Assembly (NCBI GenBank): GCA_026745465.1
Contig: JACYXH010000363.1
Span: 2,837,001 to 2,901,000 of the forward strand
Direction of reading: 5' to 3'
DNA: 64,000 bases
From: Lota lota
Taxonomy: Eukaryota; Chordata; Actinopteri; Gadiformes; Lotidae
Part shown: positions 54,501-64,000 of the stretch, in pieces
Layout of the letters: each line of letters begins with the position of its first letter
Numbering within the stretch: the stretch's first letter is position 1
The notes under the pieces: model-generated
The model's input: only the letters and a program-made list of their open reading frames with translations
Database searches by the model: none
What the model was told of the DNA's origin: nothing
Position numbers and translations under genes: made by a program

Positions 54501-55699
54501 CATTGCAATGGTGGCCTGATTTCTTAGATGCCTGAGGCCTGAGATGGACACAGTCCAGTGATACAAAGTCTTCTCATGTCCATCATTAGAAGCCCTTGGT
54601 TAATTAATATGACCACTAATTAGTGAATTATTTAGACCATTATTTGGGGAAATGGATTTACCAAGGAGTGGTCTATTAATTAGCATCAGCTGTATTTTAC
54701 GACATCTCAAATCATCAAACCAGATGTGCGCAATGGAATGCTATCCTCAAGCTAATCTCGCGTACATGATCTACATATGGAAAATTTAGCATCAAGACAT
54801 CAAAGTCTGGTGTACATATACAGAAGGTAAATAAACCTTCTGTGGGGAAGCAGGGAGTGTTGTCCTGGACTGCGTTGAGCTCCAGCAGCAGGCGGTCCAG
54901 CTCTGACAGATTGCTGCCCAGAGAAGAGTTCATGGCAGCGGGTGAAGATTCACTGTTCTTTTGTTTGTTCGGGAAACTGTTCAGACAATCAACATAGAAT
55001 GAGAATCAACAGAGAATGGGAATCAAATATACCATACGTTACGTGTTTATAATTTGTATTATACATTTTTATACATATTTTCCAAGCTCACATTGCATTC
55101 TTTTATTTATTTTTTACATTTTATTAAAATGTATCTATATTGCCCTGAGTGTATGTGTCTGTCAACTGGTACTGGCCTGTATACCAACACATCAAAGAAC
55201 TGCCAAAAAAATGAAAGTATATTGCTCAACAAACGAGTCATTTCATTGGTTTCTTGGATAACACCAAAGTCCTACCTGTAGACGTGCTCCTCCTCACCGG
55301 GGGGTGGGTCGGGACTGCCCCCCTCTGTGGACCAAGGACTTCTGGGGGCAGAGCTGAAAGACTGAGGAGAACAACAGGTACATTACTCACCACGTACGAC
55401 CACTATCCATATGGAGACGTTACAAAACAACCTCTACCTACATTCACAGCTATAAAAAGCTAATGTTCCAACTACAACTGTACTGTTTAACATCCGATTT
55501 CACGTCCGGCTCGATGTCTTGTCTTCACACGGACTTACCTGGGTGTCGTCTAGTCCGTTGTCAGGTGGACCTGGGGGCGGAGAGCCAAGGTCCTGCTGCA
55601 AGTGACCAATGGGCAGAGAGTAGGCCGGCTTGTCTGACAGGAAGAGCGGACTCTTGGAGATGTGTGATGTTGTGGACTCCAGGTCCGCCAACAGTGCAT
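45200..55699 (-). CDS. pxn: Paxillin (focal adhesion adaptor), 5' exon not found
   Basis: Scaffold at focal adhesions: LD motifs bind FAK and vinculin and the LIM domains target the protein to adhesions. Minus-strand exons: 55699-55539 (LD1, [16 protein letters not shown]), 55361-55276, 54976-54837 (LD2, [15 protein letters not shown]), 54422-54222 (LD3, [16 protein letters not shown]), 53724-53592 (LD4, [16 protein letters not shown]), then optional exons (separate entries), 47990-47832 (LD5, [18 protein letters not shown], and the start of LIM1), 47356-47183 (LIM1/LIM2), 46326-46244, 45982-45834, and 45466-45200 (LIM3/LIM4, stop TAA). LIM zinc ligands are intact (e.g. CSGC, HPEHFVC, CAFC, YCQGC). 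The last residue is Ser where human has Cys. The LD1 exon starts after one borrowed base, as expected after an MDDL-type first exon, which I could not find up to 64 kb. Confidence 0.96.
45480..45610 (+). mobile_element. tRNA-derived SINE in the last pxn intron
   Basis: TGTAGTGGTTAAGCTGTTGC (A box) with a tail TAAGTCACTTTGGATTAATG near 45573-45595, the SINE tail type also seen at 17431-17466. It is inserted 14 bases upstream of the acceptor of the final pxn exon. Confidence 0.55.
48512..48554. repeat. (CA)n microsatellite
   Basis: About 21 CA units in the pxn intron between the LD5 exon and the Pro-rich exon. Nothing else is recognised between 47991 and 49306. Confidence 0.95.
49307..49612 (-). 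CDS. pxn: Paxillin alternative exon: proline-rich segment
   Basis: The minus-strand exon begins after a good acceptor (CCCTTCAG) with [20 protein letters not shown]. It continues as about 100 residues of Pro-rich repeats ([30 protein letters not shown]) and ends KVLVS at a consensus donor GTGAGC. Both boundaries are phase 0, so inclusion or skipping keeps the paxillin frame. Such runs usually bind SH3 or profilin/EVH1 domains; that role here is inference. The exon is not in canonical paxillin. The 3' boundary is less certain, because the frame stays open further. Confidence 0.6.
50003..50272 (-). CDS. pxn: Paxillin alternative exon: basic conserved-looking segment
   Basis: A 270-bp, 90-codon exon reading [20 protein letters not shown] and then [40 protein letters not shown] and ending APSVDK. 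It has an acceptor CTCTCCAG and a donor GTAGAG, both phase 0. The content is complex and not repeat-like, with a charged, probably helical, [12 protein letters not shown] stretch that looks LD-like. It lies in the pxn intron between LD4 and LD5 on the same strand, so I assign it to an extended paxillin isoform. I do not recognise it as part of any other gene. Confidence 0.65.
51490..52860 (-). CDS. pxn: Paxillin giant alternative exon: Ser/Thr/Pro-rich
   Basis: 1371 bp, 457 codons open throughout on the minus strand, from acceptor CTCTCAG (first codon [23 protein letters not shown]) to a donor GTAGGA after STSGQ. It is phase 0 on both sides. The composition is Ser/Pro/Thr-rich, with a degenerate repeat of the kind [39 protein letters not shown], implying disorder and many SP/TP phosphosites. 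The C-terminal part is acidic ([20 protein letters not shown]). It sits between the LD4 and LD5 exons and can be skipped without a frameshift. I know no folded domain in it. Confidence 0.65.
53929..54172. repeat. Degenerate minisatellite (CTAGCATCTAGAACCTTTGAT)n
   Basis: About eight to ten imperfect copies of a roughly 20-35 bp unit, with alternating modules ATCTAGAACCTTTGAT and TAGTGACCTAGCAT, in the pxn intron between the LD3 and LD4 exons. Confidence 0.85.
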
Positions 55700-55965
55700 C
55701 TACGGAAAAAAATAATAAACACACACCACTTGTTATTGATATCTTTCAAGGCTCTCTTGGTGTTGTGTATACCATCAAAAGAAAGATAGTCGCAACGTCT
55801 TCCAAAAGGTCCCACAACAATAGTGACATCACAGGAGGGAGGTTGAAGTGTTGAATCATGAGAACTGTCTGGGCCACTCCTCTGGTTACTCATTGACCCT
55901 GGTTTATGAACAGTAGGCCTCCACACACAAAGAGTGGCCTTAGGTTCACCAATGTTTAGCCAGGT

Positions 55966-56105
<140 letters not shown>

Positions 56106-56655
56106 CCAAAGAGGGAATGCAGAGTGCAGGGAAACCAACCTGTGATTGTGCAGGTCTAACGAGTAGGTAGGAAGGGACACTTAAAGACATTACTGTGGAT
56201 TTAGTGAAGGGCCCAGGCAGTATTACTGAACCCTGTGTGCCTATTTTAGCTCACTCAACAGCCACACCAGCGTTTGGTTACTCTCTCAGAATGTCACAAG
56301 CCATAAAACAATAAAGCACCCGAATGAAGTAACAACAAACTTGTTCCAAGCGTCAAAGCAATGCAGCGCTACAACGATGCAGGTAACATAGCTTTTATGA
56401 CCTCGACATATAGACGGACACACCGTGTTTAACACAACACCTATTCTGAGTAGTATTGTAAAACCTATTTAGTATGCTTAGGATGTTTCTAGCGTTTAAA
56501 GCACAACACATCATTTCAAAGTCATATCTTGAATGAGAATTTGACAAAATGATATGCCACTCAACTGCCAAAGCAACATTTGTTTACTTTTCTACCTCAA
56601 CTTATTAAGCATTTTAACAAACCCAACCATGAAAAAGGCTAGTACTTTTAACCTC

Positions 56656-56656
<1 letters not shown>

Positions 56657-56708
<52 letters not shown>

Positions 56709-56714
56709 ACACAG
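56657..56714. repeat. C38 homopolymer followed by (CA)n
   Basis: An uninterrupted run of about 38 C bases continues directly into about 10 CA units. Confidence 0.97.
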
Positions 56715-59700
56715 AACTGTAGAGAGTACTGAGATGGAGCAAGAGAGAGAGAGTGATACAACAGCAGAAGATGAGTTTGAAGATTTGAAGATGAGACGTA
56801 CCTTAGGAAAAGACCAGAGCTCAGCTACACACACACACCCAGGAGAGATAAGGAGAAGGAAGAGACATAAGCTGAAGAAAAGGACAAGGAAGAAGGGCAG
56901 CCCACAGTGACTGCCTGCCAGGCTGGAGCTGCCTTTCTTAACTCTACCATCAGCAGTGGGGAGTGAAGCGCAGGGAGGGGAGAGGGGAGACTTGGGGGCA
57001 GGCCAGGGAGAGGGAGAGGGAGAGAGAGAGAGAGAGAGAGAGTTGGGCAGAGAGGAACAGGGTTTGGGTTAAGTTTACCTGCTGCTATGCCTCCTCCCAC
57101 TGCTATGCTGGTACAAGCCTGTCAGCCTGAAACCTTAGGTGGAGTTAGGCCACACACACGCACACACACAAACATTTCCTGAGGCTACGCCATGAAACAC
57201 AGTGGTTGTGAAATAAGGGAAGGGAACGAACAAACCTTTCGAAACAAGAGCTCTTATCAACCAGTTCAAACACATTATGGGAGTGGAAGGACTAGGCCAT
57301 AGTATATATAAAAAAATAACCAGTTTAAATAATAAATATATAACCAGCTGCCCTTTCAGACGTTCAAATGCTCAAACCCCACTCAGGCTTTCAGTAAAAT
57401 TTACCATCTTTCATATTTTCATTATCAACTCCATTGCGGTTTTAATTTATTAGTTGAATTGAGGATATTCATATCCAAAATGGACCTTAGGTCACTTTGA
57501 AAATATTTAGCATATTTAGCACTAAATAATAATATTGAAAACCTTGACATGACCGTAGCATCACTAGGGGGCAATGGGTGCTCGTCACCAGACAGAGAGG
57601 AGACGGGGCAGAGCTAGATAAACACTGGATCCTCTTGGCCACAGTCAACCTTATCATGGCTAGCATGCCAGCTAACAGACAGGATTTCACAGAGGAGGCC
57701 TCCTTCTCCACATGGACACAACGGACCAGACACATTCCATTATGATTCATTGCTGCCCACTGTTTACACTTTTGCAGCCAAGTAACAGGGTTTGTATGCA
57801 TGTGATGCAATGACGCGTGTGTGCGTGTGTGTGTGTGTGTGTGTGTTGTCACTGGGGCTCCCTGTTCAAAAACACACTGAAAGATCAAACATTGCAAGTG
57901 CTTTGGAGTTTATAGTTAAATATGCTGCAGCTCAATGTTCTGCACAAGAGTGTATTGAATCGATGCTGACCGCATTGTACCACCTCAGGGGTTCAATCAC
58001 AATGTGACCCAGTCCATTGGTCTCATATCATTAGTGATCTCAAAGGCTTTCAAAATAGAATGTGCTTCTAAAGCAAAACAATGCCATGCTCCAATAAAAA
58101 TAATAAAACTGAACATTTCCCAACTAGAATGCTTAGTTTGAGGCATCGTTGTTTATGAAGGAGAGATATAGCGAGATAGACATGCTGCGGCTGGTGCATC
58201 CACGAGTTGAAGGCACTAAAATGTGCACAGAGCGTGTGATGACTGGCGTGTGGGGTGTGCTGCAGACACCCCATGCCTAGGGGAACATGCCATAGCACAG
58301 TCCATACGTACGAGGCATCTGGAGCCCACCACAGTCAGGCCCCCACAGGAACAGACGGAGCTGCAGCCGAAACCAAACCAACCAGAAACCAAACCAATTC
58401 TCATCTCGCCCGGAGACGAGAATTTGATTATTTATTAATTATACTATAGGAGATTTCCTAAACAAGAGGGCCGCTTATCTTGTGACTTAGGAGATGTAGA
58501 AGATATTCAAGGTTTGTAAATCTCCAACTTTGAAAGTCTTAAAGAAAAAAGTGAAAACTTGGTTGGTCCTCTCTTTGTAGAGGGAGGTAGAAGCCTTTGA
58601 CGACAACCAATTATCTTCAGGCTTGGAAGCACCGTGCGATACGAGACAGGGTTCAGAGACAGATCTTCACTACTCAAAAGGATGAAATCCCAGTGGTGCA
58701 ATACTTCCTATGGATGATGAAATGTGTGAACTGCAACCAAGAAGCACAGCTACCAGTTCTCCCAGGCACCTTAATCCACAAAATCCTCTAGAGCGGCGAG
58801 GTTTAAATTATTTATTTTGCATTCACACTCATTTTAGCCAGTGCCAACATTTTCATGTTAGACAATGCCCAAACTCTCCTGTTAAAAACTAAAAGCGCTC
58901 TAGAATTCCGAGGGCTCTAGCATTATGCACCAACGGTCTAAGCATGCATACATACGGGACAGCTGAGAAGACACACTGATAAATATCCACAGAGGAATGT
59001 GTGGTGGAAGAGATGGATGGGTTGAAAGAAAAGGGAAGTATATGCATGGCGCGGGCGAGTTCCCAAGAGTCTGAAATATATGGGTTGACATAGATTAAGG
59101 AGACTCTTTCTCCCAGATGAATGGTGTGCCTTTTAATTACACAAGCACTGCCCTCCATGGTGCTCATCAGAGAGAGAGAAAGAGAGAGGGAGAGAGAGAG
59201 AGCTCACATTAGGACAGGAACATGTGTTTAAGGGGCTGGAAGGAAGCAAAAAAATAAAAGGATAGGATTTGAAGGATGTTAAGTGAAATGGTTGAAGACA
59301 AAACAGTAACAGCATCTACCGGAATCAATATTCATATGATGCAATGATGTGTGTTGTGAACAGCGGATGCCAAAAAGTATATACATGCAGTCATTTTAAG
59401 GTTGACGGCCATTTATAAAAGGAAATCATGTGGGGAGAAGCACATACACATGGCCATATTATCATGTATCATTTCCAGAGTACGGAAACTTTTGTGCAGA
59501 ATAACATAAAAAACAGGAACCAATGTGGCCAGGATATGATGAAGCCATAGTATGAGGACTGGGACTGTGCAGATGATACCATCTACATTAGTCCCTGGAC
59601 CTCCACAGAGCCCATAGTTTCCATTATCCCTGGCAGGATATCCTGCCTGCCCGTCTCCTCACTTTACTACACATTTCCTGAGTCGCTCACAATCACTGCT

Positions 59701-61265
59701 GACCAGCAGACAGTGGGGTGGAGAGTGAATCAACAACAACTCCACCATCCACTTGCATCAGCTGTCAAGATCCAGGCGGTCGCACTTCATTTCTGAGAAC
59801 AAACTGTGAGCAGGACCACAGATATACTATTGATCTGTGCTGAAGGCATCTCCAGTGGAAATCACAGCTTTTCATATCCTGCAGAAGGAGATGTTGCAGC
59901 ATGCAGGTTTATGGAAGACCGTGAGGGAAGCTTTTTTTATGCTCCGTTATCATACATGGTAAATGTCACAGCAGCTCAATGAAAAGCCTATCATCGTATG
60001 CCGTGCATAATGTCGAACAGAAGCCAAGCACAAATGCTCAATTAAAAACCAAATGCCATCCGTGAGCCTCCACGCTACCTTCCTTGTTTATTTGTCTACT
60101 CCTTCATTCCTTTGCTTTACCGTTTATCCTTTCCTTCCTTTACTGTCTACCTTTCCCTTCCTTCCTTAGTTCCTTTCTTTTATCAAGATGAACATGGCAG
60201 ACTGAAATTCCTGACATGCCTCAACCTGGATACACATCTACCATATTTGAGGAAATACAACAACAACAAAAAGTGCAACACACACACACGTGGATAGAGA
60301 CGGAGATGGTGTGAATAGGGAAGAGGAGGTGCAGTAGAGCAGGATTTATAGGCCAGGTGAAAGAAGAGCCGAAGGCGCCATTTATCGGAGGAGCTCTGTT
60401 CAGTGCCCACACAACACACTGATGTGATCCAAAATGGACTCTTCTCTTGTAATGGGGAAACGTTTTGGCCAGCACAGCTGTTGGATAGAAACAGGAGGAG
60501 TGCATCCACAGAGAATTTAAATGACACATTGTCATTTTTGGTTTAAGATTGTGTTGTGGGAGGGCTAGCCAGCCAGCCACCCTGACAGAGCAGGGCAGGA
60601 ATGATGGATGGCCGTGTAACCAAGCCTCAGGAAAAAAACTAAAATCAGGACACAGATGGACACATACTGGATGCACTACTACTACTACATACACACACAA
60701 CAGTATACTGACACACACACACACAGCCTGACATTGCCAGACTTATTCACAAATGCGTATTAGTCTCGAACCTCTCCGTTCATTTTAGATTTCCAAGGGG
60801 CGTTATCAACAAACGCCGACCAAAATTCCACTTGATGCAATTGGATGAACCTAGAACCAATCAGAGAAACAAACCATGTGACAAATAAGCGGCAGCCATC
60901 TTGGTTGTTTATAAAAAAATGTATCAACAGCGTTGCCATAGGGCACTCCTCTGTACAGTCATTATATCAAACCCACCCCATATTAGATAAACGGTTGTGA
61001 ATGGCCCGACCCAGGCCAGGTCTGCTGGAAAGCTGTCTGAAGGGGAGGGGGGCCGGACGCATATGCCAGAGAAAATAAAACATGAGCTCGCAGATTCGTC
61101 TGGTTCCCAGGCTTACTGTATGCACTACTATACAAAATACTTTTCAATCCAAAAGATATACAGAACACTAATACACACAAACAACAATTTGGGCTATAAT
61201 GACACAGACATGACATACACACATTAGTATGCACTACAACTACACATACAGTATGTGTGTAAAGT

Positions 61266-61302
<37 letters not shown>

Positions 61303-62313
61303 CAACTACTCAAAACACTATGTGCTAACAGACCCCTCCAGCTTGAGGCTACACGTCAGAAGGTCAGAGCTTGTTGTGCTTCAGTGGCTCCAGCTGTTTC
61401 AGAAACACACATGCAACACCACATGCCTGGTCTAGCACAGAACTAACTCCATCGTAGACCCCCCATAGCACCAGGCACAGACCAAGCATATGCGCACACA
61501 CGACGTGTACCAACAGAAGCACAAACAGCTCCCGACACAGGTGCCCTGTGTACTTAACTTAGGCCAGACATTCCAAGGATACGCTGAAATATTCCAGCCT
61601 TCTATTAATACCGCTGCGACCCTGACCCAGTGGTCGCACACATAGCATATTAGGTGGATGATGTATAGACGTATAGGTCAGATGGACTGTAGGAAAGCCA
61701 AGACCACCCAGCAGACTTTGAGTGTGTTGCGGGGCTGTTGGGTATGCGATGGTCATTATTGTGTTGTCCATACATAAAGCGAGCTGGGATCAATAAGAAG
61801 CTCTATGGATGCCATTAATATGGAAATGTTTCCACTTCTTGTCTTATGAAACAGCAGAGCAAGATTTATACACACAGGCCATCTCTATTCCACTCTGCTG
61901 ACATCCAATATATGAATAAATCTAAGTCTAACAAGGTGTAACGTTTACAATAGCTGGTCAAGAAGTCATGTAGCTATGAACACAGCAAATATTTGGTCTA
62001 CGTAGGTAGTGGATCAAATGAAAGACAGGCCAGTTAGGGAAACATATTTATGCCAAGAAACAATGCAACTTGCGTTATAACCGAGGTCATAAAAGGCATA
62101 GCAACGATGGGAAAAATACTGTAAATGTGAAGACATTACAACTGTTTCTTTAAGGATCATAGTACTAGCATGCATGCAAAACCTTAACAGAGCACTTCTG
62201 CATCTTACAAGCAGCCACAACGCATAAAGGGCATGTTGATGAGAAACTCACCAGACATCCGACAGTTTCAGACTTTCCAGATAAGGTTATAAAAATATCA
62301 GTTAGACCAGCGA

Positions 62314-62413
62314 TGACTATTTGAGGCGGATACATATCTGTGGTTTAACACCTCATCAACTTCTGACTATTTGAGGCGGATACATATCTGTGGTTTAACA
62401 CCTCATCAACTTC
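62314..62413. repeat. Perfect 50-bp tandem duplication
   Basis: The unit begins TGACTATTTGAGGCGGATAC and ends CCTCATCAACTTC. Two copies (62314-62363 and 62364-62413) are identical and directly adjacent. Confidence 0.95.
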
Positions 62414-63948
62414 CACTGTTCACGCCATTTCAGACTACCTACCACCCCACTTCCTAACTCTTCCTTTGTAACCTCTGAATACAACAATAGATTGCAAGCA
62501 AGATCACAATGTATTAAGCGTTCAAGAGAATACACGCTCAAGTATATTCTTTGTTTTTTATGCGTACACTCGATTTAGTTCAGGAGTGTCACTCTCCATA
62601 ATATCAAGTTCTTCGTTATCTTACTGGATCTGAGACCGAGAGGGGGGATATCTTGTCCTTGGCATTGGTGGCTGTACCAGATAGCCAATCACACAAAGCC
62701 AACCTTCAGTCAAGGGGAACGGTCAGGACCCTACGATCAATTGACCAATCAGGGTAACACAACCTTAATGAAAGCTACTCAATAAAAGCCATTTACGCAG
62801 CAGGAACCCTTTATGACCCGGATCTTAAATCAGGGACACAGTTGCTGCCCATCACAAACACTGTCCCCGGTCAACTCATGCATTTACTGCTGCCTGTACC
62901 AATTTGTAACAAACAGAACCTCTTTACAAGTATATCCTGGCATGGTCTCTAATACATGTACACCAATAGATATGGTTTCATTGACTTTGTAAATATGGGA
63001 CTACAGCTGTGTTGGTCCAGATGATGAATCCGTTTTAATTTAGTCAAATAACTGCTTTGTAAGGCTGCATGTAAACAATGAGAGAGACAAATTAGAGAGG
63101 CCTGTATGTAGTTCCAAGACAAAATTGCCTATGTTCTTTACCACATACACCACCCTCCCCCCACCCACTCACCACTAGTTGAATTCCACATCAGTGTGTT
63201 GAAAGGCTTAGAGAAACAGAGGTAACATACTAGCCCAGGGGCTTTCCTCCTGTGGATTCTGTGGTTATCTCAGGCTGCTGCTAATGCCTTGGTTTCAATG
63301 AAAAACTAGCCACATTTAACCATGGCAAAGCGCACACTGCCGCATAAAGCATTATTTGATAAAGGTGTTGTGATAATGATGCATAGAGAGGCTTATTTTG
63401 AGGTGGCTTTGATGTCATAGCAGGGCATACATTTATGAAAATGCGCTTTTCATTATGCGCCTTGATAAAAATACCAAAAAAAAGCATAAGAAAACATTTT
63501 GAAAGTGAATTGATCACTTAGTAAAACATTTGGAAATTGCGTAAATCCACTGTATGGCGGGTTACGCTGGGTTTCTAGTCTTGGGCCCACTCACTCTGGG
63601 TCGCTGTAGGTCACAGGACCAGAGACAAGCTGGTCTTTGTCCCCCTCTGGCAGGGAGATAACAGAGAGGATGGATGGGAGGAGGGTGAGGAGGAGGAGGA
63701 GGAGGAGGTGGGGGGACTGGAACGCAGCACACTGCATTCCGCCAGCCAAATCACTGATGAAAAACAACCAGGGCTGTTTTAGCATCAGAGGGAATGTGTG
63801 TGCGCACGTGTGTAACCCTGCCTTTATAAGCATGGAGCAGAGGAGTAATCTGGAGCTAGCATCACTGATGATGTCTTTGAGCCAAGGCTGTTTGAATCCA
63901 GATCATATTTAATGGGTTACTCACTGAATGCAAACCCAGCTGTCATTT

Positions 63949-63950
<2 letters not shown>

Positions 63951-64000
<50 letters not shown>
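63951..64000. repeat. (CA)n microsatellite at the window end
   Basis: About 25 CA units running off the end of the window. Confidence 0.95.

Noticed and set aside
63591..63833. 80-codon minus-strand frame with a Leu run
   Set aside because: The Leu run is a GAGGAG repeat read on the other strand; only the small exon-like part is kept, as a low-confidence finding.

Overview
This window is vertebrate nuclear DNA, and the evidence points to a teleost fish. Genes are split by GT-AG introns. Dinucleotide microsatellites are very dense: (GA)n, (CA)n, (AT)n and poly-C runs of more than 30 bases. tRNA-derived SINEs, small terminal-inverted-repeat elements and a Tc1-like remnant look like fish repeats. 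I cannot fix the species.

Layout. Positions 1-270 look like the 3' end of an upstream transcript. A GC-box/CCAAT promoter near 990-1130 probably serves loxl2 (+ strand, coding exons 3308-31402), a secreted lysyl oxidase with four SRCR domains and a copper amine-oxidase domain. r3hcc1 (- strand, 36448-33444) converges on it. rplp0 (- strand, 39919-37493, 5' UTR exon at 40279-40320) encodes ribosomal stalk protein P0. An intronless F-box gene (+, 41201-42481) lies divergent from rplp0. pxn (paxillin, - strand, 55699-45200) is the focal-adhesion LIM/LD adaptor; its first coding exon is not recognisable, so 55.7-64 kb is read as a large first intron or upstream flank full of simple repeats.

The genes are mostly housekeeping, matrix or adhesion genes and do not form one system. 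loxl2 beside r3hcc1 matches a human 8p21 neighbourhood; rplp0 beside pxn matches human 12q24. The window therefore joins two blocks that are separate in human, with a decayed Tc1-like element at the join.

Most notable findings: (1) three mutually related, about 126-130 nt H/ACA-type snoRNA candidates in three different rplp0 introns, all on the sense strand; (2) a block of phase-0 paxillin exons between LD4 and LD5, including a 1.37 kb Ser/Thr/Pro-rich exon and a Pro-rich exon, absent from the canonical protein; (3) a reading-frame conflict at loxl2 exon 4/5 that an alternative GTAAGG donor would resolve; (4) a perfect 37-bp inverted repeat with a 5-nt loop; (5) a solo LTR with an exact 5-bp target-site duplication.
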